Shown here in pieces: positions 11,428 to 23,671 of a stretch of 64,000 nt of DNA. Every line of letters starts with the position of its first letter. The stretch's first letter is position 1. A model generated the notes under the pieces. The model saw nothing but the letters and a program-made list of their open reading frames with translations, was not told the origin of the DNA and did not search any database. Source of the stretch: Bromus sterilis (Eukaryota; Streptophyta; Magnoliopsida; Poales; Poaceae); NCBI GenBank assembly GCA_950022295.1, contig OX465597.1, forward strand, positions 374,635,016 to 374,699,015. The letters run 5' to 3'. A program made the translations under genes and the position numbers.

Positions 11428-11766
11428 AAATTGCACCTACTCTTTTTTTAGGAACACAGTACAACTCTCACGCTCACAAACACGAGTATACAATCATCCC
11501 TATAACGCACACACGCACACCCTACCCCTATGAGCATCTTCGCAATACTGAACCGGCACATCATCTTGAGATTAACGAAGCCACCACCTCATCTTCGACG
11601 GGAACGTCTCCTCCCATTAAAAACGCATCACCGGAAGCCCTGAAATAAATCCAGGAAAATGCGAGCATCATTGTCAAATCTGGGATTTGAACTCTGGTGG
11701 GCTGAGGATACAACCATCGACCTAACCAACTCACCCACGGGTTGATTCGCAAATTGCACCTACTCT
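11428..11766 (-). mobile_element. tRNA-derived SINE (Au-like) with 16-bp target duplication
   Basis: The body is 11444-11750, read on the minus strand. An A-box-like TGGGTGAGTTGG is at 11737-11726 and a B-box-like AGTTCAAATCC at 11693-11683, about 32 nt apart, matching an internal RNA polymerase III promoter. The far end finishes in a short A-rich tail (T-run at 11444-11450 on the plus strand). The direct repeat AAATTGCACCTACTCT at 11428-11443 and 11751-11766 flanks it. It resembles the Au-type SINE sequences common in Triticeae; at about 307 bp it is longer than a minimal Au SINE, so the exact family is uncertain. Confidence 0.82.
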
Positions 11767-11934
11767 ATTAGACTGTGCAAGGGATAGCCGAATATAAGCA
11801 TAACTTGGGTATATTGACAATTTCTTGATTAATTTAATTCATAAATAAACAAATAATGATCTGGATGTATTAAAACTTTTTGATTAATTCAGTTTATAAA
11901 TGGGGAATTGATTCCTTCTGGCGGGTCTCAAGGA

Positions 11935-14693
11935 CAACACTCTATATTTTACAAGGATGTTGAAGATCACACACTTTACAAGTAGTAGTCAACATAAAGA
12001 AAACTGAAACTAAATCCTGATGTATGCAAATGTATGCCTCTACCAGTGCAGCCGGATATGCAATGATACTAGCGCGTCATGTGGCAATTATAAGGGCAAG
12101 AACCCACTATCATGCGGCTCTACGATCAAGCAAAAGCATGTATGACAACGAAATATCAAGTCATGAGAAGATGGATGTTTCATAGCAATGTTTCTCGGAA
12201 AGGCTATGGAAATGCCTTGATCGGTAGGTATGGTGGTTGTTTTGAGGAAGATATAATGAGGCTTATGATGACAAAGTGTATCATGCCAAGTATTTGGATG
12301 CATCGGCGAAGTTTGCACCAACTCTCAAGATGAGAAAGGGAAATGCACGGTACCGAAGAGGCTAGCAAAATATGGATGGTGGAAGTGCCAACAATCAAAT
12401 ACTCGCATTAGTCAAAGGAACGCATCCACTTATTATGGGTAACTCTATATCTAGTCAGGAGATTCACAAAGAGACAAGTACCCCTAGTAGGAGTGTATGG
12501 GGGTTTGGTTATCCTTGCGCATCTTCGACCCATGATAACATGAGGGTACTCTATATATTATAACCCCTCCAGAGGTTAGTGATTCATCTAGTAGCTAGAG
12601 TTCTCAACTAATTTTTGTAGTTTTCTAAAGGGTCATTTTCATTTTTCCCCCTAATCTTGCCCCAGTCTCAGCTTTACCCCTAATAAAAACATGTGCTCAA
12701 CTTTGCCCCTCTTTCGTCTAGTATCGTTTTAAAAATACCCCTCCGTACCCTTTCCGTCTGGCCAAAGGCTGTTGACCGTCTATCAGACATTTTTTGGACA
12801 ATTTTGCCCCTCTCTTTCTTATCTTCTATCTCTCTTATCTCCTCCCCGCCCCTGCCTCCCTCCTCCTCCTCCTCCACGCCGGCGCCGATGTCCCTCCCCT
12901 ACCTCCCTCCTCCTCCACACGGGCGCCGGCGAGATCCCGCCGACCATCTCCAGCCACGTGCGGTGGCGAGCTCCCTCCTCATCCATGCCCCTGCCTCCCT
13001 ACTCCTCCACGCTAGCGCCGATGTCCCTCACCTCTTCCCTCTCCTTCCTCTCATCCCAAGACGCCTTGCACCGTCCGCCGCCGACGAGCCCAGCCACCGG
13101 CGCCCCAGGTCACGCCCTGTGCGCCTCCCTCACCTCTTCCCTCTCCTTCCTCTCATCCCTCTCTCTCTCTCATCGACGCAGGAGACAAGCGCCGCCATGG
13201 CTGGGAGATGAAGCTCCGGGAGCCGCCCTGCCAACCGAGACCACGCTGGCGACCTCGCCCCGCCGGATCTGGCCGGCCACGCCAAGTCCCACGCCTCCTC
13301 GGCCTTCCCCGTCGCCCTTCCCGCCTCCTCGCCGAACCAACACCGCCGGCGGCGCCGCCTTGGCCGTGCCCGTGTCCAGCGAACCAACGACCGAATCGGG
13401 GAGCTCCGGTGACCTCGCGCCGGCCATGCCCACTGCCCCGAGCTCCTCCCGCACCGGCAGCCAGCGTGGTTCTGCGCCGGCGAGGTCCCAAATCCGGCAG
13501 CCAGCGTGGCTGACTAATTCGCCACTAATCACACCTCTAACCTACCTACAGCAACTGACCAGTGGGCCCCCCTAAACTACTAACTAAAACTAACCAAATG
13601 TTAATTCAATTTAATCACTGGATTAATACTAAGTCAATGATATGAAGGCCCACATGTAATAGGTGAGAGAGAGAAAGGGCAAATTGTCCAAGAAATGTTA
13701 CATAGACGGTCAAACCCCTTTGACCAGACGGAAATGACGTAGAGGGGTATTTCCGAAATGGCACCAGACGGAAGAGGGGCAAAGTTGAGCACATGTTTTT
13801 TTAGGGGTAAAGCTGAGACTGGGACAAGATTAGGGGGGAAAATGGAATTGGCCCTTTTCTAAAATAAGCACATGAACCAAAACACGACACCTATCACTAA
13901 TAATCTTGAGCTCTTGACACACAGAAGTCCAAACATTACTTGAAACAATACCTCAAAACTATTGCAAGTTACTACTAAACTTATAATAGCAACCGCAATT
14001 ATCTACTCAAATCAAGACACACACTCAGTGCAACAGGCCAACTCTCTAAACAAGATAAGAAAGAAACTCAAGAGAGTTCTAGAAGAATCAATCTAAACAA
14101 AATCTCTTAAAGATAAACATGAAAAACAAGAGCTAAGCATGGCATCAGCTAGAATAAGTAAAGAACACTCAACAAAGATAAACATGAAAACTATGAGTAT
14201 TCTAGGCAAAAGTGGAGTGTGTCTCTCTCCCAATCAAGGATTCTTAAGTCTCACAAGATAAGACCAACAAAAAAACAAGCAAAACTATAAATTAAAAACT
14301 GAAAACTAAAGAGCAAGATGCTCCAAGCATAGCACATAACACATGAAGTGATAAAAATATAGTGTGGAGAAGAACGAACTGATGATTGTTGATGAAGAAG
14401 GGGATACATGGGGGCATCCCCAACCTTAGACTCTTGAGTATCCATGTATATTTCTTGAGGGTGCCGGCGGCATCCCCAAGCTTGAGCTTTTGGCACTCTT
14501 GAATCTTCTTTCATCATCCCCCTTCGTACACTTGAAAACTCCCTTCATACGAAACTCATCATAAGCTGATTAGAGGGGTTAGTACCCATAATAAAATAAT
14601 TTTCCTCTGCTGGAAATAAGGATTTTAAACAAGGGCTACTATTTCTCAAGATTGCCAAAATGTTTTTTCAAACAAAAAGTATGCGTAAGATTG
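11935..14693 (-). mobile_element. Internal-region fragment of a Gypsy-like LTR element, reversed
   Basis: Non-coding DNA that matches, in reverse complement, the plus-strand internal region at 25480-25780 and 28080-29290 (shared phrases such as the GCATACATTTGCATACATCATG area and the AGCTTGGGGATGCCCC motif). It is split by the Mutator-like element at 12630-13854. It ends at 14693, where plus-oriented LTR sequence begins. No LTR of its own is attached, so both ends were lost by deletion or rearrangement. Confidence 0.65.
12621..13863. mobile_element. Mutator-like element, non-autonomous, possible Pack-MULE
   Basis: The element spans 12630-13854 (1225 bp) with a perfect 9-bp duplication TTTTCTAAA at 12621-12629 and 13855-13863, the Mutator hallmark. 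Long imperfect terminal inverted repeats of about 190 bp begin GGGTCATTTTC on the left and GGGCCAATTCC on the right strand. They share the phrase CAGTCTCAGCTTTACCCCTA. Between them, 12840-13560 is GC-rich and Pro/Ser-coding in several frames, as when a MULE captures host gene sequence, and holds a direct repeat of about 34 bp at about 13025-13058 and 13126-13159. The longest frame starts at TTG, not ATG. There is no transposase. A paralogous empty site exists near 28575-28600. Confidence 0.85.
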
Positions 14694-17600
14694 ATACGTC
14701 TCAAACGTATCGATAATTTCTGCTCTCTCCATGCATGTTTTGTGTGATATTGCTATGATCTAGATACACTTTCATACACTTTTGATCATATTTGGACTAA
14801 CCTACTAACTCAGTGCACCCTAGTGCCAGTTCCTGTTTTCTGCTGTTTTTCTGTTCCAGGTTTCCCCCATATTAAAAATGCTCCAAAAAATACGCTCATC
14901 CAAACCCTTGGCATGATACGCTCTGTCATCATAACCCTCCTTATATATTTCCTCAAAACAGCCACCATACCTACCTATCAAGGCATTTCCATAGCCTTTT
15001 CGAGATATATTCCCATGCAACTTCTGTTGGGGATCGGCGCAGAAAACAAAAAAATTCCTACCTACGAGTCCCGAACCCAAGATCTATGCTATGCTGATGT
15101 ATGTAACGGAAGTAATCGGTGTTCATACCTTTGAAGACCGAAAGAGGGAAACGTTCCTAGAACGTGGTTGACGTAGACTCTGATCCTACGACCTCCCTGT
15201 CGTTTTGAAGAACCTCCGACGATGAAGTAGCACCACACGTGTACTGCCTCGCGGGATTACACACGTACGGTGCAACCGACGTCCCTCCGGGCTTCGAACC
15301 AGAAGAGCAGCGGAAAGAAGACTGATCCGGATCCCGATTCCGGCAGCGCGACAGCGTCCGGATGATGGTGAAACCCCCAACCAGGTGCAAACTCCAAACA
15401 AGGCGAGTCCGCTCTAGGTCGGAGAAATAACTTAAAGTTGTGTGTTGAGAAAAGGCACCCACCCCTCCTTTTATAGGCCAAGGAGGGGGGGAACTCTCCT
15501 CCCCTCCCCATGTGGGACTAAACCCCACAAGGGGGGAGTGCGTCGGCCATGGGGGGGGGGGGAATGGGCCCCTCCCTTGGCGCCTAGCCCAAGGGGGGAG
15601 GCTCCTCCTTCCCCTCATGGGCCTTTTAAGGCCCATACGCCTTTTCTCCTTTTTAATTAATATTTAAATCATTTTTAATATTTAATCCTGTCAATTAAAT
15701 AATAAAACATATTTAAACATCAATATATATTATTTTGAACCTTTCAAAATATCCGGAACAGCTTCCGGCACCTCCCGGTACATTTCCAATGTTTTCTCTC
15801 TTTTCACCGATGATCCCGAATCAATCCTTAATGCATCGATTGCCCTTAAGTGTGACACCCTACGGTCCGGGAAACAGTAGACATGATCGAGACACTCTCT
15901 GACCAATGACCATCATGTGGGATCTGGTTACAATCCTTGATGTGCCCCTACGCTTCCATCGAATAAACTTCATCGATGTTGAACCGTTAACAATATGACT
16001 TGATCCCTTTGTTCTTCGGTACTATGTTTGTCCGAGGTATGATCGTCGGTATCCAATACCTAGTTCTTCCTCGTCTCCGACATAACATGTTTACTCGTCT
16101 GTGAATATTACATCTATTGTGACCTAGTCACTTGCTTGCAAGCTATTGATGCAACACCACCGAGTGGGCCCAGAGTACCTATCCATCACTCGGATTGAAA
16201 AATCCCGCTCTGATCTATTTCATACTCCTCAACATATCTACTTCGGAATACCCAAGATACACCTTTTCAGTTACCATGTTTCAGGGTAACGGTTAATGCA
16301 CTCAAAGCATCCTAATAGATAGCAATTATGTATGATCATCACGGTCTAAGGATTCAGTCACTATGTTATTAAGTCATCGCAATGCTGAACTTATGTGACT
16401 TGATCACACTGCAATGCTTAAGGTGGGTGTGTGTCCATCACATCATTCTCCTAATGATATGACCTCATTGTCAATAGACTATTATGTTCTCATGATCAGG
16501 AAACCTTGATCATCAATTGCCCAATGAGCTAGTATGCCTGAGTTTAACTAGGGACCAGGTTTTTATATATCACACGGGTATTAATGTTTCCGCTTAATAC
16601 AGTTCTAGCACAATATATAACGTATTATGAACAAACAGATATGTGACAAATATCTTTATTAATTTGCCTCTAGGTCACATATCCAACAACTTCCACCTCT
16701 TCATGACTTGATCTTCATGTCATACATGTTCCTGCTACAGTAGCAGCGGCATACATTGCATACATCATGATAGCTACATATTCTTTATGATTTGAGTACC
16801 TTGAAAGTGTGAAAGATCTTCTATACCCTCTTGTAAATTAGAGTGTTGCCCTGAAGTGAGGAAAAGATCCCAAACTGGAAAAAATAAAAGATCCCAAAGA
16901 GGACAAATGAGAGTTAAATAGAAAGAGCCATTGAGGCCACCAAAGAAATACAAAAATATAAAAAAGAGAAAAAGAAATAAAAAGAGAGAAAGGGGCAACA
17001 CTACTATCCTTTTGAAAGATCCACACTAGTACTCCCTCTTATCCTTGTACTCCATAGAGATGATCATGCATATAGCTATGTGGGGACCTTCACACTATAG
17101 AACTTGGCTTGCATATTCCAAGGATGAGCCTCCTCATAAGAGCTCTAGGTATTCATGAGCGAGCAAGTTAGATGCACCCCACTAGTTCCATTGGAGAGAT
17201 TTTCAGCTCATATGTGCATCCGTTGCATGGCAATCCCTACTCCTCACATCATATCTATCATTTGGCCTACTCGCCTATGATTGTCGTCATTGATGTGAGC
17301 CTTTCTCACCTTTTTGACTTCCTCCTCCACCATATTTCTCTCTTTGCCATCCTAAGTGTCAAATCTCGTGCTTACGCTCATCCATTGCATGAGTGCTCAA
17401 AATATCGGAAGGGAGTGGATCAAATTGAATTGTACCTGGCTAGTGGTCTGGGGACGAGTCAAGATAAGATTCAAAGAAGACCAAGTGTGAAACTTTAGTA
17501 GATTGAGTTCTCAACAATAATAATATTTTCTCGTTTTCCCTATCCCCCTTCTTGCACGCAAACACCATTTGGAGACATTCGAGTCACGGACAGCGAGAGC

Positions 17601-18147
17601 TCTTGCACCTAATGTTCTTTCGTTGCTTGTTTCAATGCTAATATAGACTCTTGCATGTTATGACTTGAATTGAATTACATACCTTGATTTCTTTACTTTT
17701 CAAAGTCCTTATATGGTTGCTAGCATGTCACCACAGAAATTATGACTGTTATCATTTACCTACTCGAGGACGAGCAGGAATTAAGCTTGGGGATGTTGAT
17801 ATGTCTCAAACGTATCGATAATTTTTGCTCGCTCCATGCATGTTTTGTGTGATATTGCTATGATCTAGATACACTTTCATACACTTTTGATCATATTTGG
17901 ACTAACCTACTAACTCAGTGCACCCCAGTGCCAGTTCCTGTTTTCTGTTGTTTTTCTATTCCAGGTTTCCCCCATATTCAAAATGCCCCAAAAATTTGGG
18001 AAATGGGATAAAAAATCAGCGCAATGGAGTCTTCCAGAAGCACCCAAGTGGGGCCAGAGGGCCACCACCAGGGGCCCAGGCGGCCACCTGGCGCGTCTAG
18101 GGGCCTGGCCGTGCCAGGGGGCGCCTGGACCCCTGGTGGTCCCCCTT
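14694..18147 (+). mobile_element. Truncated Gypsy-like LTR element I (LTR remnants plus internal)
   Basis: A 5' LTR fragment (about 14694-14885; GATACGTCTCAAACGTATCG) joins non-coding internal sequence (14886-15019 and 16694-17796), ending in a purine-rich tract AAGCTTGGGGATGT. A 3' LTR start TGATATGTCTCAAACG follows at 17797 and is cut at about 18147. The two LTR pieces share variants (CGTATCGATAATTT, ACCTACTAACTC, TTCCAGG) not found in the LTR at 18654, so they probably belong to one element. No gag or pol is left. A Copia solo LTR sits inside. Confidence 0.6.
15020..16693 (-). mobile_element. Solo LTR, Copia BARE/WIS/Angela type
   Basis: The LTR is 15025-16688 (1664 bp). On the minus strand it opens TGTTGGATATGTGACCTAGA and closes CCCCAACA. 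The target duplication ACTTC is at 15020-15024 and 16689-16693. The paralogous uninterrupted sequence GCAACATCCACCATC near 29040 is its empty site. The opening resembles the BARE/WIS/Angela LTR start and the length fits their usual 1.7-1.8 kb. There is no internal domain or second LTR, so it arose by LTR-LTR recombination. Confidence 0.88.
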
Positions 18148-20111
18148 GATGTGAGCCTTTCTCACCTTTTTTACTTCCTCCTCCACCATATTTCTCTCTA
18201 TGCCATCCTAAGTGTGAACTCTCGTGCTTACGCTCATCCATTGCATGAGTTCTCAAAATATCGAAAGGGAGTGGATCAAATTGACTTGTACCTGGCTAGT
18301 GGTCTAGGGACGAGTCAAGATAAGATTCCAAAGAAGACCAAGTGTGAAACTTTAGCAGATTGAGTTCTCAACAAATATATTTTTCTCTCGTATTCCCATA
18401 TCCCCCTTCTTGCACGCAAACACCATTTGGAGACATTTGAGTCACGGATAGCAAGAGTTCTTGCACCTAATGTTCTTTCGTTGCTTGTTTCAATGCTAAT
18501 ATAGACTCTTGCCTGTTATGACTTGAATTGAATCACATACCTTTATTGCTTTACTTTCAAAGTTCTTATATGGGTGCTAGCATGTCACCACAGAAATTAT
18601 GCTTGTTATCATTTACCTACTCGAGGACGAGCAGGAATTAATCTTGGGGATGTTGATACGTCCCAAACGTATCTATAATTTCTGCTTGCTCCATGCATGT
18701 TTTGTGTGATATTGCTATGATCTAGATACACCTTCATACACTTTTGATCATATTTGGACTAACTTATTAACTCAGTACACCCTAGTGTCAGTTCCTGTTT
18801 TCTTCTGTTTTTCTGTTTCAGGTTTCCCCCATATTAAAAGTGCTCCAAAAATTCGGGAAAAATCAGATAAAAATCAGCGTTCCGGAAGCTTCCGGATTCA
18901 CCGAAGAAGGGCCAGAGGGGCCCCACCTGGTGCCCAGATGGCCAGGTGGCGCGGCCTAGAGCTTGACCGGACCGGGTGGTCGCCTGGACTCCTGGTGCCC
19001 CCCCGGTGCCCCCCTTTGGCCCGTATTTATTCTCCCGTCGCGATAACCCTGATTCCAGACCCCTTTTCTCCAGAAGCAATTCCGATCTCCGTCGCCATCG
19101 CCAACAAGCTTCGGGGGACCAGAATTCCTGTGCCGGCACCCTTCCGGGACAGGGAAGTGCCCGTGGATTCATCTCCATCGACGTTGCTTCCTCCCTCCAT
19201 GATGCGGGAGTAGTCCCTCCTCGGGGCTGAGGTTTCTAGAAGTAGCTATGTGGTCAATTCTCTCTCCCATGATGTGATCTTTGTTGTGATCATAGACAAT
19301 GTTAATCTAGGGTGATCCCGTGATATTTCCCCTTCCTCTATGTATTGGATTGATGTACTCGCTTGATCTTATCAAGTATAATCTTCGAGACCATGGTGAA
19401 AGTGGTCTATTGGACATGGATTAAAAAAATATTTTCACGAGTGATTTCCTCTTTTGTGTGTTGATTGAAGATTGAGAGTCTCTTGGTGCTTGTCTTTGAC
19501 TATCCATGAGATATTTTGTGGTAATTGTGGTACTCTCTTTGGATGGCCGCGGTGACATTGGGAAATCCATAGATTGAGAACTACAAACTCTGAGGTGTGC
19601 TTTCGTAGCCCTACTTAATTCTCGTCCTCTCTTGACCACAAAGGAATGACCTCCGAGTGCGTCTCCATTGCATGTTTTATGGTAAATATCATGTGATTAG
19701 ACTATGTTAATGTTGTTGAGAGTTGCCACTAGTGAAAGTATGAAACCTAGGCCTTGTTTCCACCATTGTTACACCATTTGTGCTCACTTTTGTCACATGT
19801 TTGCTTGCTGCACTTTTTTATTACAGATTTATATTACTTCGTTTTGCCACACCTATTACCCATATTTTATTATCTCTTCGCCGAACTAGTGCACCTATAC
19901 AACTCCTAGTTGTATTAGGTGTGTTGGGAACAGAAGAGACTTCTTGTATCTTAATTGCAGGGTTGCTTGAGAGAGACCATCCTCAACCTCTACTTCCCTG
20001 AGTTTGATAAACCTTAGGTCATCCACTTGAGGGAAATTGCTGCTGTCCTACAAACTTCTGCGCTTGGAGGCTCAACATAGTCTACAAGAATAGAAGCGTG
20101 TGTAGACATCA
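18148..20111 (+). mobile_element. Gypsy-like element II: internal end and 3' LTR (subtype B)
   Basis: 18148-18653 is a second copy of the internal 3' end (compare 17291-17796), with purine tract CTTGGGGATGT. The LTR then runs 18654-20111 (1458 bp), TGATACGTCCCAAACG to GTAGACATCA. Its closest relative in the window is 22232-23671. The LTR ends against DNA of LTR subtype A at CTGCC (20112-20116), so it appears inserted in or fused to that sequence. Confidence 0.65.
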
Positions 20112-20585
20112 CTGCCCTACATGATCGAGGCACATATGTAATTTTCTGTTGTTGCTGTGCTGAGTTTGATGGCATCTGCTGGATTATGAGATTATGTTCA
20201 GATTGTGATAGAGTAATATATTTGGTTCTTGTCTTTTATATTTTTGTTCCTAAGTAATTCTTGCATGTTCTCCGTTGCTGTTTATTGCATTGGCCAAGTA
20301 GTAGGTAGTGACTCCAAGAGGGAACATTATGCTCGATTGTGGGTTCATGCCCCCTGATGACACGCTTGAGTGACAGAAACATGAGTCTAGGGGATGTGCT
20401 GTTGCCACAAGAGGGAAAACAACGGTGCTTGTAACCGCGGTTGCAACGATTGTTTACTTTACGCAAAGTGCTTTTTAATGCAGTTGTCTATTGCTTTGGG
20501 TTTACACTTTGGGTGGGGCTCGCAACTTTAATACCACCAAGATGTTCTTGATAGATATCTGATGCTCGAGATGATGATAATGCTT
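20112..20585 (+). repeat. LTR subtype A, plus-strand arm of a foldback
   Basis: Mid-LTR sequence starting CTGCCCTACATGATCGAGGC. It matches the reverse complement of about 21130-21590 almost throughout, sharing subtype details such as GATGACACGCTTGAGTGACA and ACCGCGGTTGCAA that the LTR at 30244-31875 lacks. It ends abruptly near 20575-20585, where the opposite-strand copy begins. Confidence 0.65.
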
Positions 20586-22231
20586 TCTCGCCCTTCGTTG
20601 GTTACCCCAAGTGGAAGGTGAGATGTAGGATAGCATCAAATTGCCCCTATGTAGAGGATAGGGTTTGTCTCCCGTAGGACTCCGGTAATGATAAGTAGGT
20701 GGTTCGGCAAGTGATTCGCCGTCTGAAAAGAATCACTTGCTTCTCCTGGACTTGCACACAGAAACAAGTGACTTTGCTCCCAACGAAGTTCATAGAGGTT
20801 GTCAATCTCTCCGGTCTTGTTTTTTACAAAGGATCAAACGCAAGGGATAATGATAATGGTGATGGCAGCTAGAAAGTAAAAGCATGAAAATAAATGAGCG
20901 TGTAAACAATGATGAGAATATGGACCGGGGTCTCGTGATGTTCACTAGTGACGTCTCTCTCCCAAAAGACGATAAAACTACTATGCGAGGTAAACAAATC
21001 ACAACTGGGCAATTAATAGGATTAAAAATGCACCTAAATGCTAACTATGCTAAAAAGAAAGGACGAGGCTCAAAAGAATGGGCGTTAGGACAAAATAAGT
21101 AGACCGACATCCAACTGCATCTACTACTAATCATCCACCTTGAGATATCTATCCAGAACATCTCGCTGGTATTAAGTTGCGAGCCCCACCCAAAGTGTAA
21201 ACCCAAAGCAATAGACAACTGCATTAAAAAGCACTTTGTGTAAAGTAAACAATCCTTGCAACCGCGGTTACAAGCACCGTTATTTTCCCCCTTGTGGCAA
21301 CAACACATCCCCTAGACTCATGTTTCTGTCACTCAAGCGTGTCATCGGGGGGCATTAACCCACAATCGAGCATAATGTTCCCTCTTGGAGTCACTACCTA
21401 CTACTTGGACAAAGCAATAAACAATAAGGGAGAACATGCAAAATTTACTTAGGAACAAAAATATAAAAGATAAGAACCAAATATATTACTCAATCATAAA
21501 CTGAACATAGTCTCATAATCCATCAGATCCCAGCAAACTCAGCATAGCAACAGCAGAAAATTACATATGTGCCTCGATCATGTAGGGCAGCTCAGGAGGT
21601 CTAAAGCATGAAGAACAAAGAGGGGAGGAGAACATCACATAGCTACTGATCACGGACCCATGGTCCAAGGGAGAATACTCATGGATCATCCGGGAAGCGT
21701 CCATGGTGGAGGGGAAGCTCCCGGAGGTTAATCCTCCCTCTTGCAGGGTGCCCGGAAGTGGTCTGCTGGCGCTCCCAATCTTGGAAGCGCGACGGCGGCG
21801 GAACAAAGGCGAGATCGCGAAAAGGGGTTCTCTCCTCGGAGGTTTCGCGTCACAGAGAATATATAGCCGAAGGGGGGCAGCCAGGGGGGCCACTAGGGGT
21901 CTAGATCCCCCTGGTGCGGCCAAGCCCTAGGCCGCGCCAGGTGGCCGCCTGGGTTCCTGGTGGTAGCCCTCTGGCCCAGGTTTTGTGATTCCGGAAGCTT
22001 CCGTTGCGCTGATTTTTTATCTGACTTTCCCGAATTTTTGGAGAATTTTTAATATGGGGTAAACCTGAAATAGAAAAACAATAGAAAACAGGAACTGACA
22101 CTATGTTGCACTAAGTTAATAATTTAGTCCAAATATGGTCAAAAGTGTATGAAAGTGTATCTAGATCGTAGCAATATCATACAAAACATGCATGGAGCAA
22201 GCAGAAATTATAGACACTGTGGTGCACTGAG
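20586..22231 (-). repeat. LTR subtype A, minus-strand copy
   Basis: A near-complete LTR in reverse orientation. Its 3' end lies near 20590 (GAAGGGCG with CTTGGGGTAACC on the minus strand). Its beginning, the CATGCATGTTTTG and AGCTTCCGGAATC areas, lies towards 22000-22210. The terminal TGATACG is missing and is replaced by a short filler (ACTGTGGTGCACTGA) before the next LTR. No target duplication is seen, so it reached this position by rearrangement. Confidence 0.6.
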
Positions 22232-23671
22232 TCCCAAACGTATCTATAATTTCTGTTTGCTCCATGCATGTTTTGTGTGATATTGCTATGACCTAGATAC
22301 ACTTTCATACACTTTTGATCATATTTGGACTAACTTATTAACTCAGTGCACCCTAGTGCCAGTTCCTGTTTTCAGCTATTTTTCTATTTCAGGTTTCCCC
22401 CATATTAAAAGTGCTCCAAAAATTCGGGAAAAATCAGATAAAAAATCAGCGTTCCGGAAGCTTCCAGATTCACCGAAGAAGGGCCAGAGGGGCCCCACCT
22501 GGTGCCCAGGCGGCCAGGTGGCGCGGCCTAGGGTGGGGCCGCGCCGAGTGGCCGCTTGGACTCCTGGTGCCCCCCTTTGGCACCTATTTATTCTCCTGTC
22601 GCGAAAACCCCGATTCCATACCTCTTTTCTCCAGAAGAAATTTCGATCTCCGCCGCCATCGCCAACAAGCTTCGGGGGACTAGAATTCCCGTGTCGGCAC
22701 CTTGCTGGGACGGGGAAGTGCCCCAAGATTCATCTCCATCGATGTTGCTTCCTCCCTCCATGATGTGGGAGTAGTTCTTCCTCGGGGCTGAGGTTTCTAC
22801 CAGCAGCTATGTGTTCTTCTCTCTCTCCCATGATGTGATCTTCGTTGTGATCATAGGTTATGTTAATCTAGGGTGATCCGATGATATTTCCCCTTCCTCT
22901 ATGTATTGGATTGATGTACTCACTTGGTCTTATCTAGTATAATCCCCAAGACCATGGTGACAGCGGTCTATTGGACATGGGTTAGAAGAATATTATCATG
23001 AGTGATTTCCTCTTTTGTGTGTTGATTGAAGATTGAGAGTCTCTTGGTGCTTGTCTTTGACTATCCTTGAGATATGTTGTGGTGATTGTGGTACTCTCTT
23101 TGAATGGCCGCGGTGACATTGGGAAATCCATAGATTGAGAACTACGAACTCTGAGGTGTGCTTTTGTAGCCCTACATAATTCTCGTCCTCTCTTGACCAC
23201 AAAGGAATGATCTCTGAGTACGTCTCCATTGCATGTTTTATGGGAAATATCATGTGATTAGACTATGTTAATGTTGTTGAGAATTGCCACTAGTGAAAGT
23301 ATGAAGCCTAGGCCTTGTTTCCACCATTGTTGCACCGTTTGTGCTCACTTTTGTCACATGTTTGCTTGCTGCACTTTTTATTACAGATTTATATTACTTT
23401 GTTTTTCCACACCTATCACTCGTATTTTACCATCTCTTCGCTGAACTAGTGCACCTATACAACTCCTAGTTGTATTAGGTGTGTTGGGTACACAAGAGAC
23501 TTTTTGTATCTTAATTGCAGAGTTGCTTGAGAGAGACCATCTTCAACCTCTACTTCCCTTTGTTCGATAAACCTTAGGTCATCCACTTCAGGGAAATTGT
23601 TGTTGTCCTACAAACCTCTGCGCTTGTAGGCCCAACATAGTCTACAAGAATAGAAGCGTGCGTAGACATCA
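22232..23671 (+). repeat. LTR subtype B, plus strand, first bases missing
   Basis: Starts TCCCAAACGTATCTATAA (the opening TGATACG is lost) and ends CGTAGACATCA at 23671, about 1440 bp. It shares subtype B sequence with 18654-20111 throughout. It lies directly against the tail of a subtype A LTR, which ends at 23924. Either it is a solo LTR inserted in that LTR, or a recombination product. Confidence 0.6.

Noticed and set aside
11683..11737. tRNA gene suggested by A and B boxes
   Set aside because: The boxes are part of the SINE head. No acceptor stem or anticodon arm can be drawn, and the 16-bp duplication and A-rich tail fit a SINE.
12772..13575. 267-codon Pro/Ser-rich frame inside the Mutator-like element
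   Set aside because: It starts at TTG and overlapping open frames exist on both strands. It may be captured sequence, but I cannot support it as a gene.
17291..19004. Simple recent tandem duplication of 857 bp
   Set aside because: The two units carry different LTR subtypes that pair with different LTRs elsewhere in the window.
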